Both the position numbers and the translations under genes were made by a program. A DNA stretch of 64,000 nucleotides from Achromobacter pestifer (GTDB lineage Bacteria > Pseudomonadota > Gammaproteobacteria > Burkholderiales > Burkholderiaceae_B), in assembly GCF_902859625.1 (NCBI RefSeq), contig NZ_CADIJX010000001.1, positions 186,001 to 250,000 on the forward strand. The letters run 5' to 3'. Shown here in pieces: positions 17,348 through 25,742 of this stretch. How positions within the stretch are numbered: the first letter of the stretch is position 1; every line of letters starts with the position of its first letter. The notes under the pieces were generated by a model that worked only from the letters and a program-made list of their open reading frames with translations, did not search any database and was not told the DNA's origin.

Positions 17348-18352
17348 TCAGGTCGGCGCGGGGGCCGCTGCCGTGGTGGGCGATGGCGCGGCGGAGGGCG
17401 CCTGGGCGGACGACGCCGCAGGCTTGGCGGGCGCCGTGGCTTCCTTGACCGGCGTCTGTTTCGGCGCGATGTCCATGATCAGTTCGACGCGGCGGTTGGC
17501 CGCCCGGCCGGCGGGCGTGTCATTGGATTCGATGGGCCGCGTTTCGGCGTAGCCCACGGCGCGCAGGCGCGGGGCGGCCACGCCGTCACGCACCAGTTCC
17601 CGCAGCACGCTGGTGGCGCGGCTGCTGGACAATTCCCAATTGGACGCGAATTGCCGGGTCTGGATCGGCACGGGATCGCTGTGGCCTTCCACCGAGACCT
17701 GGTATTCGTTCTTGGTCAGGATGGTGGCCAGACGCTTGATCACGTCCAGGCCGGCGGGGCTGAGCGTGGCTTGACCCGAGGGGAACAGCAGTTCGTTACT
17801 GATGCGGAAGCTGACCGACTGTTCGTTGATGATCACGTCCACTGATTTGCCCAGATCGCCCAGGCCCAGGGATTCCTTGGAAGGCGCCATCAGCGGCGGT
17901 GCGGCATCCGCCACCTTCACGCCGTCATCGGCCGGCGGCGCGTCGGCGGCGGCGGCAGCGGCCACGACGGGCGGTTCCGCCCAACTGGCGGGGATCGGCG
18001 TCGTGTCGAATTCGGAATATTCGCCGTCGTACTTCGGCAGGCCGCTGGTGGCCAGCGTGCCGACCAGGTCCACCGGCGCATCGGACGCCTCGGGGGCCTG
18101 GCCGTGCAGGCGTGTCACGGCCAGCATCACCACCAGCATGGCCAGCAGCAAGGTGATCAGGTCCAGGTAGCTCAGCAGCCAGTTCTCGGAGTCCTGTTCC
18201 ACGGTCTCTTCGACGTGCCAGCGCGCGTAGCGGTCCTTGCGGTCTGCCTGGCTAGGGCGCCAGCCGCTGGTGTCCGCCGCTTTCTGGGCGCGCAGTTGAG
18301 CCTGGCGGGCCTTTTCGATCCGCTGCGCCAGGGAAGGGGAAATCAGGCTCAT
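17348..18352 (-). CDS. MotB/MotD-type flagellar stator protein (OmpA domain)
   Basis: A 334-residue protein. A charged N-terminal cytoplasmic segment precedes one transmembrane helix with YLDLITLLLAMLVVMLAV, whose Asp63 corresponds to the proton-carrying Asp of MotB. A Pro/Ala-rich periplasmic linker follows. An OmpA peptidoglycan-binding domain (residues about 180-290) has VEGHSDPVPI, SNWELSSSRA and ANRRVELIM. The C-terminus is an Ala/Pro/Thr-rich tail. Its start overlaps the motA stop in ATGA. With MotA it should form an ion-driven stator anchored to the wall. No flagellar genes lie nearby, so it resembles an accessory (MotCD-like) stator. Confidence 0.88.
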   Translation of the reverse strand: MSLISPSLAQRIEKARQAQLRAQKAADTSGWRPSQADRKDRYARWHVEETVEQDSENWLLSYLDLITLLLAMLVVMLAVTRLHGQAPEASDAPVDLVGTLATSGLPKYDGEYSEFDTTPIPASWAEPPVVAAAAAADAPPADDGVKVADAAPPLMAPSKESLGLGDLGKSVDVIINEQSVSFRISNELLFPSGQATLSPAGLDVIKRLATILTKNEYQVSVEGHSDPVPIQTRQFASNWELSSSRATSVLRELVRDGVAAPRLRAVGYAETRPIESNDTPAGRAANRRVELIMDIAPKQTPVKEATAPAKPAASSAQAPSAAPSPTTAAAPAPT

Positions 18353-19227
18353 TGGCGCGCAGGGGTCGGGCGGGTAATGGAAACAGGCTGGACGGCGGGC
18401 TTGACCTGGCCTTCCGTCTTGGCCTTGGGTTTGGGCTGGGGCGTGGCGGCGGCGCCGCCATCGAAGATTTCGTCTTCGACATGCATGACGAAGGAATTCA
18501 GGGTTTCACGCACGACGGCCGGGCCGCGCTTCTCGCACATCATCGAGATGCCTTGCAGCACCATGTTCATCGACTCGACGCGGCGCGCAGTGCGGCGTTC
18601 CAGCTTCAAGGCGATCGGCTTGCAGATCAGGTTGGCCAGCAAGATGCCGTAGAACGTCGTCATCAGGCCAACGGCCAGATGCTGGCCGATCATCGTCATG
18701 CTGCCGTCGCCCAACACCGCCATCAGATTGATCAAGGCGACAAGCGTGCCCAGCATGCCGAAGGCCGGCGCAAACGTGGCCATCACGCGGAACATCTGCG
18801 CTTCTGCCTGTTCGCGGGCACGCAGGCGGGCAACACGCCATTGCAGGACTTCAATGATCTGGTCTTCGGGGGTGTTGTCGATGATCAGCTGCACGCCCGT
18901 GCGCAGGAACGGATTCGCGACCTTTTTCAGTTCTTGCTCGACCTTGTGGACGTCGGTGTTCATCCACAACTGGGCCATCCCCACCAGTTCTTCGATGTCG
19001 CGCTGCTGGTCATGCTGGTCGTTGCGGAACACCGTGCGTACCAGGCTGAAGATGCGCAGTACTTCCGGAAGCGGGTAGGCAATGAACAGGGCGGCGCAGG
19101 TGCCGCCCAGAACGATGGCCAGGCCAGGCAGGTTGAAGTACATGCTGGCGTCGGTGGCGGACAGCGCCACGACGATAAGCAGGGTAAGCAGGCCGACGAC
19201 GGCGCCGATGACGGAAGACGGATTCAT
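18349..19227 (-). CDS. MotA/MotC-type flagellar stator protein
   Basis: A 292-residue MotA-family protein started at 19227 (MNPSSVIGAVVG). Four hydrophobic helices are visible: two at the N-terminus (about 4-24 and 34-52) and two after the cytoplasmic loop. The latter two carry FAPAFGMLGTLVALI and AVGLMTTFYGILLANLICKP, holding the two conserved prolines. The loop contains the acidic and basic residues used for rotor contact. A Lys/Pro/Thr-rich tail follows. It is coupled to the downstream motB-like gene. The shape resembles MotC/PomA more than enterobacterial MotA. Confidence 0.88.
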   Translation of the reverse strand: MNPSSVIGAVVGLLTLLIVVALSATDASMYFNLPGLAIVLGGTCAALFIAYPLPEVLRIFSLVRTVFRNDQHDQQRDIEELVGMAQLWMNTDVHKVEQELKKVANPFLRTGVQLIIDNTPEDQIIEVLQWRVARLRAREQAEAQMFRVMATFAPAFGMLGTLVALINLMAVLGDGSMTMIGQHLAVGLMTTFYGILLANLICKPIALKLERRTARRVESMNMVLQGISMMCEKRGPAVVRETLNSFVMHVEDEIFDGGAAATPQPKPKAKTEGQVKPAVQPVSITRPTPARQ

Positions 19228-19282
19228 GGATCTTGCCCGAAGGGGAAGGCATTCCATGCGCGGAATGCCGGATTTTCGGGAA

Positions 19283-19309
19283 ATTCTAGCCAGGACTCGC
19301 AAGAGTCAA
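19283..19309 (-). promoter_or_regulatory. Possible promoter of the motAB-like pair, overlapped by an inverted repeat
   Basis: On the minus strand TTGACT (19309-19304) is followed after 15 bases by TAGAAT (19288-19283), a short-spaced sigma-70-like pair about 55 bases before the motA-like ATG. The dyad GACTC-GCAA-GAGTC (19294-19307) overlaps the -35 and spacer, which would suit an operator. No sigma-28-type flagellar promoter was seen. The spacing is suboptimal, so this is tentative. Confidence 0.3.
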
Positions 19310-19407
19310 TCCGCCGGAAAGCAGGGCGAAAGGGCCGGTAAGCGCCGGCTTAACCCATGGGTCGGCCCGCGTTGCTTCAGACGAAAAATGGGGCCGGATT
19401 CTGCGCG

Positions 19408-19977
19408 TCAGGTCAGCCGCGCGCGCCGCTCAAGCCATTCGTCTCGCGTGATTTCCCAGATCTCGGCAGGCTGCCGGCCACTGACGAAACCCCGTTCTTC
19501 GATGCCCACGACGCGCATTCCGCCGCGTTCGGAAATCTTGCGCGACCCGGTGTTCGCGATGGCTTTGGGGGCGCGCAGCAGGGGCTTGTTCAGCACGTCG
19601 AACCAATAGGCAGTGACGGCCTCGCTGGCCTCGGTCATGTAGCCCAGGCCGTGGTGGTCGGGGTCCAGCCAGAAGCCGCGATTGTTGCGGGAGTCGTTGT
19701 CCATCAGGCTGACGACGCCGATCAGGTGGTCGGGGGCGGCCAGGGTGCGCACCGTCCAATGCCATTCCTCGCCCCGGCCTATGGCGGGCAGCGCCACGTG
19801 TTGCAGGTACTGGCGGGCGCCATCTGCCGGATACGGCCAAGGCACCTGATCCGCCAGGAAACGCACCACTTCCCATTGCGGAAAAATGTGCTGGATGGCC
19901 TCGGCGTCTTGCAGGGCAAGCGGCTGTAGCGTCAAGCGGGCGGTCGTCAGGGCGGGGTAGGGGATGGCGTCTGGCAT
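19408..19977 (-). CDS. GNAT acetyltransferase (RimJ/RimL family)
   Basis: A 189-residue enzyme. It begins with TTARLTLQPLALQDAEAI, typical of RimJ/RimL proteins. It has IGVVSLMDNDSRNNRGFWLDPDHHGLGYMTEASEAVTAYWFD, covering the central strands and the acetyl-CoA loop (HGLGYMTEA). The second half then has an NTGSRKISERGGM segment in the place of the usual N-x-x-S. Probably N-terminal or small-amine acetylation. It diverges from the NYN-LOTUS gene and lies upstream of motAB-like genes on the same strand with a 180-base gap. Confidence 0.87.
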   Translation of the reverse strand: MPDAIPYPALTTARLTLQPLALQDAEAIQHIFPQWEVVRFLADQVPWPYPADGARQYLQHVALPAIGRGEEWHWTVRTLAAPDHLIGVVSLMDNDSRNNRGFWLDPDHHGLGYMTEASEAVTAYWFDVLNKPLLRAPKAIANTGSRKISERGGMRVVGIEERGFVSGRQPAEIWEITRDEWLERRARLT

Positions 19978-20079
19978 GGCTGGCGCACTAGGGGTTGCGG
20001 GGGGTGAGGCCGGATATGTATATCATGGGCGATATTCTGGCGGCCCGTCGCCCCAGCCGCCGCAGCATTGGAGAACCAC

Positions 20080-21843
20080 ATGAATACCCCCACCGAAAAC
20101 GTCAGCATGGCGCTTTTCTGCGACTTCGAGAACGTAGCGCTGGGTGTGCGCGACACCAAATACCAGAAATTCGACATCCGGCCCGTGCTGGAACGCCTGT
20201 TGCTCAAGGGCAGCATCGTCGTCAAGAAAGCCTACTGCGATTGGGAACGCTACAAGGAATTCAAGGCTCCCATGCACGAGGCCAATTTCGAGCTGATCGA
20301 AATTCCGCACGTGCGCCAATCGGGCAAGAATTCGGCCGATATCCGGCTGGTCGTGGATGCGCTGGACTTTTGCTATACCAAGTCGCACGTCAACACGTTC
20401 GTGATCATCAGCGGTGATTCCGATTTTTCGCCGCTGGTGTCCAAGCTGCGCGAGAACAATAAGAAGGTGATCGGCGTGGGCGTGAAGCAGTCCACGTCCG
20501 ACCTGCTGATCGCCAACTGCGATGAATTCATTTTCTACGACGATCTGGCGCGCGAAGGCCAGCGCACCGCCGATGCACGTCGCGACAACCGGGGCGGCGC
20601 CAGTACCGGCCAGCGCCGGACGCCGGACGAAGAGCGTCGCCGCAAGGAAGAGCTTGACGCCCGCAAGACCCAGGCCGTGGAAATGGTGGCTGAGACGTTC
20701 GAGGCGCTGATGGCCGAACGCGGCGACAGCGGCAAGGTGTGGGCGTCGGCCCTGAAGGACGCGCTCAAGCGCCGCAGGCCTGATTTCAACGAGTCGTACT
20801 ACGGCTTCCGGGCGTTTGGCAACTTGCTGGAAGAAGCGCAGTCGCGCGGCTTCCTGGAAGTGGGCCGCGAGGAGAACGCGGGCACCTACGTGTACCGCGA
20901 CAGCACCAGCGGCGTGCCGGCGGTCACCAGTGGCGCCGGCAACAACGGCGGCAACAGCGGTGGCAACAGCGGGTCGCGTTCGGCGTCGTCGCGCCAACCC
21001 GCCGTGGCGGAATCGACTGATGCGCAAGCCGGTGCGGCGCAAGAGGAATCCAGTTCCAGGTCTTCTCGCAAGTCGCGTGGCGGCCGCAAGTCGTCCGGTT
21101 CGGGCCGTGGGTCCGCCCCGCGCGCCGAGCAGGCGGCAAGCGAAGAGACCGCCTCGGCCGCGCCGGTAACGCCGTCGGAGACCGTTTCCGACGTGCCGTC
21201 CGTGGCAGCGGCGGTTGCCCCGGTCGTTGCCCCGTCTGAAGCGCCTCGGGCGACGCCGGCAGCAAAACAGCCGGATGGCCCCTCGCAAGAAGAAAAGCAG
21301 GCAGAAGCCGCCAAGATCGCCACGATGCAGGCAGACGCCCTGGCGCGCGCGCAAGAGTCCAAGCCGGTGCAAGCTTCCCGGTTGCCGCCCATGCCCAAGC
21401 CGTTCCAACCGACGCGCCAGGCCACGGTCGTCGCCGGGCCGCCGCCCACGGTGAATATCGCTGAATGGACCTTTGCCGAGCCCGCGCCGGATGCGCGCCG
21501 CGAGTCCGCCAGCAAGACGCCCGCCAAGGTGTCCGATCCGTTTGCGGGCGGTTCGCCCAGCCCTGCGGTGGAAGCGCCGGCCGTTCCGGTCACCAAGCGC
21601 GCCCCGGCCCGCAGCCGCACGGCTGCCAAGACCGCCACGCCCAAGGCGGGCGACACGGGCAAGACGTCGCATGCTGCCGCTAAGACTGCCTCTGCCCCGC
21701 AGGCTGACGCAGCCGCTGATACGACGGCTAAACCGGCCACCAAATCGGCCACCAAATCGGCAACCAAGCCTGCCACCAAAGCCGCCAGCAAGACCGCCAC
21801 CGGCGCACGCCGGCCGCGCAAGACAGCCGCCTCGGAAACCTGA
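20080..21843 (+). CDS. NYN-domain (PIN-like) nuclease with OST-HTH/LOTUS domain
   Basis: A 587-residue protein, started at 20080 with GGAG six bases upstream. Residues about 8-165 form a NYN domain with the acidic residues expected of a PIN-like metal-dependent RNase: Asp15 (FCDFENV), Asp87 and Asp93 (SADIRLVVDALDF), and Asp113/Asp115 (SGDSDFSPL). Residues about 210-275 (VEMVAETFEALMAERGDSGKVW to TYVYRD) match an OST-HTH/LOTUS RNA-binding domain. The remaining 300 residues are low-complexity, rich in Ala, Pro, Ser and Lys, and end in Lys-Pro-Ala-Thr-type repeats like histone H1. RNA binding or cleavage is inferred; the target is unknown. Confidence 0.88.
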   Translation: MNTPTENVSMALFCDFENVALGVRDTKYQKFDIRPVLERLLLKGSIVVKKAYCDWERYKEFKAPMHEANFELIEIPHVRQSGKNSADIRLVVDALDFCYTKSHVNTFVIISGDSDFSPLVSKLRENNKKVIGVGVKQSTSDLLIANCDEFIFYDDLAREGQRTADARRDNRGGASTGQRRTPDEERRRKEELDARKTQAVEMVAETFEALMAERGDSGKVWASALKDALKRRRPDFNESYYGFRAFGNLLEEAQSRGFLEVGREENAGTYVYRDSTSGVPAVTSGAGNNGGNSGGNSGSRSASSRQPAVAESTDAQAGAAQEESSSRSSRKSRGGRKSSGSGRGSAPRAEQAASEETASAAPVTPSETVSDVPSVAAAVAPVVAPSEAPRATPAAKQPDGPSQEEKQAEAAKIATMQADALARAQESKPVQASRLPPMPKPFQPTRQATVVAGPPPTVNIAEWTFAEPAPDARRESASKTPAKVSDPFAGGSPSPAVEAPAVPVTKRAPARSRTAAKTATPKAGDTGKTSHAAAKTASAPQADAAADTTAKPATKSATKSATKPATKAASKTATGARRPRKTAASET

Positions 21844-21855
21844 GGCAGCGCGGGT

Positions 21856-22650
21856 TCAGATCGCCGGGACGCGGTAGCGGCCCGGCGTGACGCCCAACTC
21901 GCGTTTGAACATCGCGATGAACGCACTGACGTTGTCATAGCCCAGGTCCAGCGCCACGGTAGTGACCGGCACATTGGCGGCCAGCATTTCCTGCGCCCGC
22001 ATCAGCCGGGCGTGCTGGCGCCAAGCGCCCAGGGTCATGCCCGTTTCGGCCTGGAAGCGGCGAGCCAGCGTGCGCGGCGCCATCCCGATCATCTTTGCCC
22101 AGGCGTCCAGTTGCCGCGTATCGGACGGCTGGTCCGACAGCGCCAGCGCCAAGCGTCGTAGCCGGGGTTCTTGCGGCAGTATCAACGCCGCTCCGGTTCG
22201 GGGCAGGGTGCGAACTTCGTCCCGGATCAACGCCTCGATGTGGCGGCGAGCCGTCTCGGGCGCCCCGTCTTCCCAAGAGGCGGCCCGATCCACGGCCGCC
22301 ACCAGCAGCGCCGATGCGTGCAGCAGGCAGGGGGCGGTCGGCAAGCCGGCGCAGGCGGCGGGGCTCAGGTACGCGCTATAGCCGGAGTAGGGGCCATGGG
22401 AGTGCAGCCCGTGTGGTTGATTGGGCGGTATCCAGACGGCATGCATGGATGGCACCACCCATTGCTGGTCGCCCGCATAGACCGTCAACAAACCCTGATA
22501 GGCGCCCAGCAGTTGTCCTCGCGCGTGCTGGTGCATGGCGGTGTCACGCCGAGCACCGTCTGCGCGGCGCACGGCGATCAGCCGCTGGCCGTGCCGTGAC
22601 CGGGCGCGCTCAGGCGTCAGCAAAGGCGAGGGGGAGGCCGAAGGTTCCAT
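21856..22650 (-). CDS. AraC-family regulator (cupin plus HTH)
   Basis: A 264-residue protein started at 22650 (MEPSASPSP); longer in-frame starts run through the next gene. The N-terminal cupin has HQHARGQLLGAYQGLLTVYAG and VWIPPNQPHGLHSHG, the arrangement of the AraC subgroup with metal-like His residues. The C-terminal DNA-binding domain has AKMIGMAPRTLARRFQAETGMTLGAWRQHARL and ALDLGYDNVSAFIAMFKRELGVTPGRYR. Similar regulators often control adjacent exporters. Here the divergent neighbour is a small unknown gene 96 bases away. Confidence 0.9.
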   Translation of the reverse strand: MEPSASPSPLLTPERARSRHGQRLIAVRRADGARRDTAMHQHARGQLLGAYQGLLTVYAGDQQWVVPSMHAVWIPPNQPHGLHSHGPYSGYSAYLSPAACAGLPTAPCLLHASALLVAAVDRAASWEDGAPETARRHIEALIRDEVRTLPRTGAALILPQEPRLRRLALALSDQPSDTRQLDAWAKMIGMAPRTLARRFQAETGMTLGAWRQHARLMRAQEMLAANVPVTTVALDLGYDNVSAFIAMFKRELGVTPGRYRVPAI

Positions 22651-22746
22651 ATGGCTGAAATACCGTATTGATTGTCTGAAAAACCGCAGAACTGCCAAGC
22701 CGGCCAGCCTATCGTAACGCTTGGGTTCAACAATCGGGAATGAAAA

Positions 22747-23022
22747 ATGCAAGCACAGGATGTGTTGCCGGATGGCATTGAGCAGGGGACTTTCAACGGC
22801 GTATCCGTACGCAAAGGGACGGTGGGCGCGTTTCTGGCCAATGCCCGGGTATGGCTGGATCCCCTGGCGGCCCCGCAGGCGATCGAAGCCGCCAAGCAGG
22901 ATATCCAGGCCGCGCTGCCCGCCTTGCATGCGCTTGGCCTGTTCGAGATCCTGGCGGTCAAGGACGCCGGCTTGCGCGCCTGGCTGCAAGCCGCAGGCCA
23001 AAGCCAGGACGGTGAACTATGA
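22747..23022 (+). CDS. Small conserved hypothetical protein
   Basis: A 91-residue soluble protein with no signal peptide. Its first half reads as short beta strands (GTFNGVSVRKGTVGAFLANARVWL) and the second as two helices ending LGLFEILAVKDAGLRAWL. Codon usage is like the neighbours and the frame is intact, so it is a real gene, but I do not recognise the family. It precedes a DUF523 gene by 67 bases on the same strand and may be transcribed with it. Confidence 0.7.
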   Translation: MQAQDVLPDGIEQGTFNGVSVRKGTVGAFLANARVWLDPLAAPQAIEAAKQDIQAALPALHALGLFEILAVKDAGLRAWLQAAGQSQDGEL

Positions 23023-23089
23023 TTCCACCTTTTGGGCCTGAGCTGCGCCATGCCGTCGGTGCCGCAGCGTCCCCGCCGCCGGATTTTCC

Positions 23090-23596
23090 ATGCAATACGT
23101 ATTGATCAGTTCCTGCCTGCTGGGCAATCCCGTGCGCTATGACGGGCGCGGCGTGCCCAACGGGGACGCGGTGCTGGCCCGTTGGCTGGACGAAGGCCGG
23201 GTCGTGCCTGTCTGCCCCGAGGTGGCGGGCGGCATGCCGATTCCCCGGCCGCCGGCCGAGATCGAACCCGGGAAATCGGCGGCCGCCGTGCTGGACTCGG
23301 GCGCCCGGGTCGTGGCGGTGACGGGCGAAGACGTGACGCTGCCGTTCGTGCAAGGCGCGCAAGCGGCGCTGGCCGCGGCGCGGCAGCACGGCATCCATAT
23401 CGCGGTGCTGAAAGAAGGCAGTCCTTCCTGTGGCAGCGGCTATGTCTATGACGGCCATTTCGCGGGTCGCCGCCAGCCCGGCGTCGGCGTGACGGCGGAA
23501 CTGTTGGCGCGAGCGGGCGTGCGGGTCTTCAGCGAAAAACAATGGGGCGAAGCCCAGGCCTGTCTGGCCGAGTGGGAGGCAAAGCGTGTGGATTAG
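23090..23596 (+). CDS. DUF523 (YbbK-like) family protein
   Basis: A 168-residue protein. The DUF523 signatures are clear: an opening YVLISSCLLGNPVRYDG, then VPVCPEVAGGMPIPRPPAEI, then AVLKEGSPSCGSGYVYDGHF. The conserved cysteines (in SSCLLG, VCPE and SPSCG) suggest a metal or thiol site. The family is widespread and uncharacterised; standalone forms are compact one-domain cytosolic proteins like this. Its last eleven bases overlap the next gene, which starts with GTG, so the pair is translationally coupled. Confidence 0.92.
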   Translation: MQYVLISSCLLGNPVRYDGRGVPNGDAVLARWLDEGRVVPVCPEVAGGMPIPRPPAEIEPGKSAAAVLDSGARVVAVTGEDVTLPFVQGAQAALAAARQHGIHIAVLKEGSPSCGSGYVYDGHFAGRRQPGVGVTAELLARAGVRVFSEKQWGEAQACLAEWEAKRVD

Positions 23597-23912
23597 CGCA
23601 GGCGCCCTGATCCTGGTGTTGCTGGCGGTCGCCGTGGGCGGCGGGTGGTGGGGGCGGAATCCTGCCGGGCAGCGCGCCGCCGGAACCGCCGCGCGCCGTG
23701 GGTTTGCCCGCTTTGCCGCCATTCCGTGCCTGGCGCTATCCGCCTTCTTCTATTACGCCTGGTATGCGTTCTACTGGAAGTGGGATTTCAACGAACTGGG
23801 GCGTTACTACGACCCCATAGACCAGGTGGTCTACACGTCGTCCGGCTTCGTCTGGGTGATCCCGGCGACCGCGTTGCTGGTCGCCGGATTGTGGTGCGGC
23901 TGGCGGCGCTGA
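23586..23912 (+). CDS. Small inner-membrane protein, unknown function
   Basis: A 108-residue protein starting with GTG inside the end of the DUF523 gene. Three hydrophobic segments are visible: residues about 3-20, 43-62 (FAAIPCLALSAFFYYAWYAFYW) and the last 20 before the terminal WCGWRR. A short polar loop with NELGRYYDPID lies between the second and third. No known family is recognised. Coupling to DUF523 is the only clue to its role. Confidence 0.65.
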   Translation: MWISAGALILVLLAVAVGGGWWGRNPAGQRAAGTAARRGFARFAAIPCLALSAFFYYAWYAFYWKWDFNELGRYYDPIDQVVYTSSGFVWVIPATALLVAGLWCGWRR

Positions 23913-23933
23913 AGGATTCCCGCGCCCCGGCAA

Positions 23934-24911
23934 TCATTCGCTGCGGATGTTCGCGGCCTTCACGATTTTGCCGTTGTCGGCGTATTCGCGCCGCACCTGT
24001 TCCACGAACTGTTCCACGGTGCCCGGCGACATGATGTTCAGCGCGTCGGTCAAGGGCTTGCTGATGTCGGGCATGGCGGCGACCTTGTTGATGACTGCAT
24101 TCATGCGCTGGCGAAAATCGGGGCTGGACGTGGCCGGGGCGAAGAAGCCGAACGTGGACGTCATGTTGGCCATTGGATAGCCCAGTTCCGCAAAGGTCGG
24201 CGCATCCGGCCGGCCGGGCAGACGGGCCGGGGATCCCACCGCCAGGAGCTTGAGCTTGCCTTCGTCGATCAGCGTGTTGACGGGGGCGGACGCATTGACC
24301 AGCATCAACGTGAACTGGCCGCCCAGCGCGTCGGGCACCATCTGAGCCATGCCCTTGTATGGCACGTGCGTGATGCGCACGTTTGCCTGGCCATTGATCT
24401 GCTCCAGCATCAGATGCCCCAGCGACCCGACGCCGGCCGTTGCCAGCGACAGCCCGTTGGGGTCCGCCTTGGCCTGATCCAGCATGTCTTTGAAATTCTT
24501 TCCCGTGAATTTCGGGCCACCCACCAGGTACACCGGCGAATACATGACGGCTGCCACCGGCGCCAGATCCTTCAGCGGGTCGTACAGGGTCTTCATCACA
24601 TGGGGCGACAGCGTCACCGGGCTGACGGCCGTGAAACCCAGGGTGTTTTCGTCGTGCGCGCGCGCCACCGTGTTCATGCCGATCATGCCGCCCGCGCCGC
24701 CCCGGTTTTCAACGATGACGGGCCGGTCCAATTCGGTTGCCAGCTTTTGCGCGAAGGCGCGCGCGGTGTTGTCGACGATGCCGCCCGCGCCATACGGCAC
24801 CACGATCGTCAGGGTTTGCGGCTTGGCGCCCGTCTGGGCGTGGCTCGCGAAAGAGACCACGCAAGCCGCGCTGACAGCGCACAGCGTCGCGATCCGTTTG
24901 AAGTTGAACAT
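23934..24911 (-). CDS. Bug-family tripartite tricarboxylate transporter receptor
   Basis: A 325-residue periplasmic binding protein with a signal peptide ending near SHAQTGA. Mature Bug hallmarks are present: LTIVVPYGAGGIVDNTARAFAQKL, IVENRGGAGGMIG (the beta strand and loop that bind a carboxylate), HVPYKGMAQMVPDALGGQ, and the final helices. No TctA or TctB membrane genes are adjacent, which is normal for the amplified Bug families of Bordetella and relatives. The ligand is probably a small carboxylic acid; no more can be said. Confidence 0.92.
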   Translation of the reverse strand: MFNFKRIATLCAVSAACVVSFASHAQTGAKPQTLTIVVPYGAGGIVDNTARAFAQKLATELDRPVIVENRGGAGGMIGMNTVARAHDENTLGFTAVSPVTLSPHVMKTLYDPLKDLAPVAAVMYSPVYLVGGPKFTGKNFKDMLDQAKADPNGLSLATAGVGSLGHLMLEQINGQANVRITHVPYKGMAQMVPDALGGQFTLMLVNASAPVNTLIDEGKLKLLAVGSPARLPGRPDAPTFAELGYPMANMTSTFGFFAPATSSPDFRQRMNAVINKVAAMPDISKPLTDALNIMSPGTVEQFVEQVRREYADNGKIVKAANIRSE

Positions 24912-24972
24912 GGCTTCCCCTTGCTGCCCGGCGTCTTGGCCGCGCGTTCGTTGTGACGGCGGCCCAAAGCAG

Positions 24973-25005
24973 CGCGCCGGCTTGCAGTGTGTGCAGGCCG
25001 GCGCG
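24973..25005. other. GC-rich hairpin, possible transcription terminator
   Basis: Nine perfectly paired bases (CGCGCCGGC / GCCGGCGCG) are extended by five more inner pairs (one wobble) around a five-base GTGTG loop. It lies 33 bases after the stop of the minus-strand Gly/His-rich gene and before the Bug gene start. There is no T-run on either side, so an intrinsic terminator is not proven; it could equally be an mRNA-stabilising structure. Confidence 0.4.
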
Positions 25006-25038
25006 TCGGGGCAATGGGGAATATCCGGGGTTGCGGGG

Positions 25039-25623
25039 TCAGTTGGCGCGGTAGCCGCGGCTGGTCATGCAGGAATCCAGCGACCGGTTGTACGTGTCCA
25101 CCATGATTTGCGTGGTCCATTGCGAGATGGTGGCCGGGTCGTAGCCGCTTTGGTTCATGGCCCAGCGTTGGCAATCGGTTGTGGCGTTTGCCTGTGCCTG
25201 GTTGACCTTGGGCGCGGCGTCGTACTGAACCGGTGCATATTGCGGTTGCGGCTGCGCGTAGGCGACAGGGGGCGCGGCGTACACCGGCGGGGCGTCATAG
25301 ACCGGCGCCGCATACACGGGCGGGCTGCTGTAGACGACCCCGGGCGCGTACACCCCGGTCTGCGCGTAGGTCGGGCCGGAATCCGCCGCCAGCAGCAAAC
25401 CTACCGCCGCCAGCGCAAAGGCGCCGCCCACCCACCATCCGGCCGAGCTGCTGCCGCCACCGCCATGGTGGTGGTATCCGCCGCCACCGTGATAGCCATT
25501 GTTATAGCCGCCGTGATAGCCGCCGCCACCGCCCCAGCCGCCGCGTCCGCCAGCCATCACGGGCGCGCTTGCCACGGCAAGCGCCAGTGCCACGACAACC
25601 ATCCGGCCTGTAAACCGTTTCAT
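25039..25623 (-). CDS. Gly/His/Tyr-rich exported protein
   Basis: A 194-residue protein started at 25623 with AGGAG eight to nine bases upstream. A signal peptide (residues 1-22, ending PVMAGG) is followed by a Gly-rich segment with Tyr and His-His-His clusters (about 23-58). A hydrophobic stretch (WWVGGAFALAAVGLLLAA) and a Tyr/Pro/Ala repeat region (VYAAPVYDAPPVYAAPP) come next. The C-terminal domain of about 50 residues has two cysteines (DCQRWAMNQSGYDP and DSCMTSRGY), perhaps disulphide-linked. The His cluster could bind metal. Function is unknown; probably an envelope protein. Confidence 0.7.
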   Translation of the reverse strand: MKRFTGRMVVVALALAVASAPVMAGGRGGWGGGGGYHGGYNNGYHGGGGYHHHGGGGSSSAGWWVGGAFALAAVGLLLAADSGPTYAQTGVYAPGVVYSSPPVYAAPVYDAPPVYAAPPVAYAQPQPQYAPVQYDAAPKVNQAQANATTDCQRWAMNQSGYDPATISQWTTQIMVDTYNRSLDSCMTSRGYRAN

Positions 25624-25742
25624 GATCTTGCTCCTGATTCGCCTGGAACCGGCCCGTTGCAAGGGCCCAAGGCGATAGCGTTACTTTACTGCTGCGCGAG
25701 CACCAAAGGTTGTTGCAAAAGCTACGGGTATTTCAACTGACT

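Noticed and set aside
17348..21843. Zorya-type defence system: MotA/MotB homologues near a NYN nuclease gene
   Set aside because: Zorya needs ZorC/ZorD or ZorE next to ZorA/ZorB. The MotA/MotB-like proteins here are ordinary stator length without the long ZorA tail, and the NYN gene is divergent and separated by an acetyltransferase gene.
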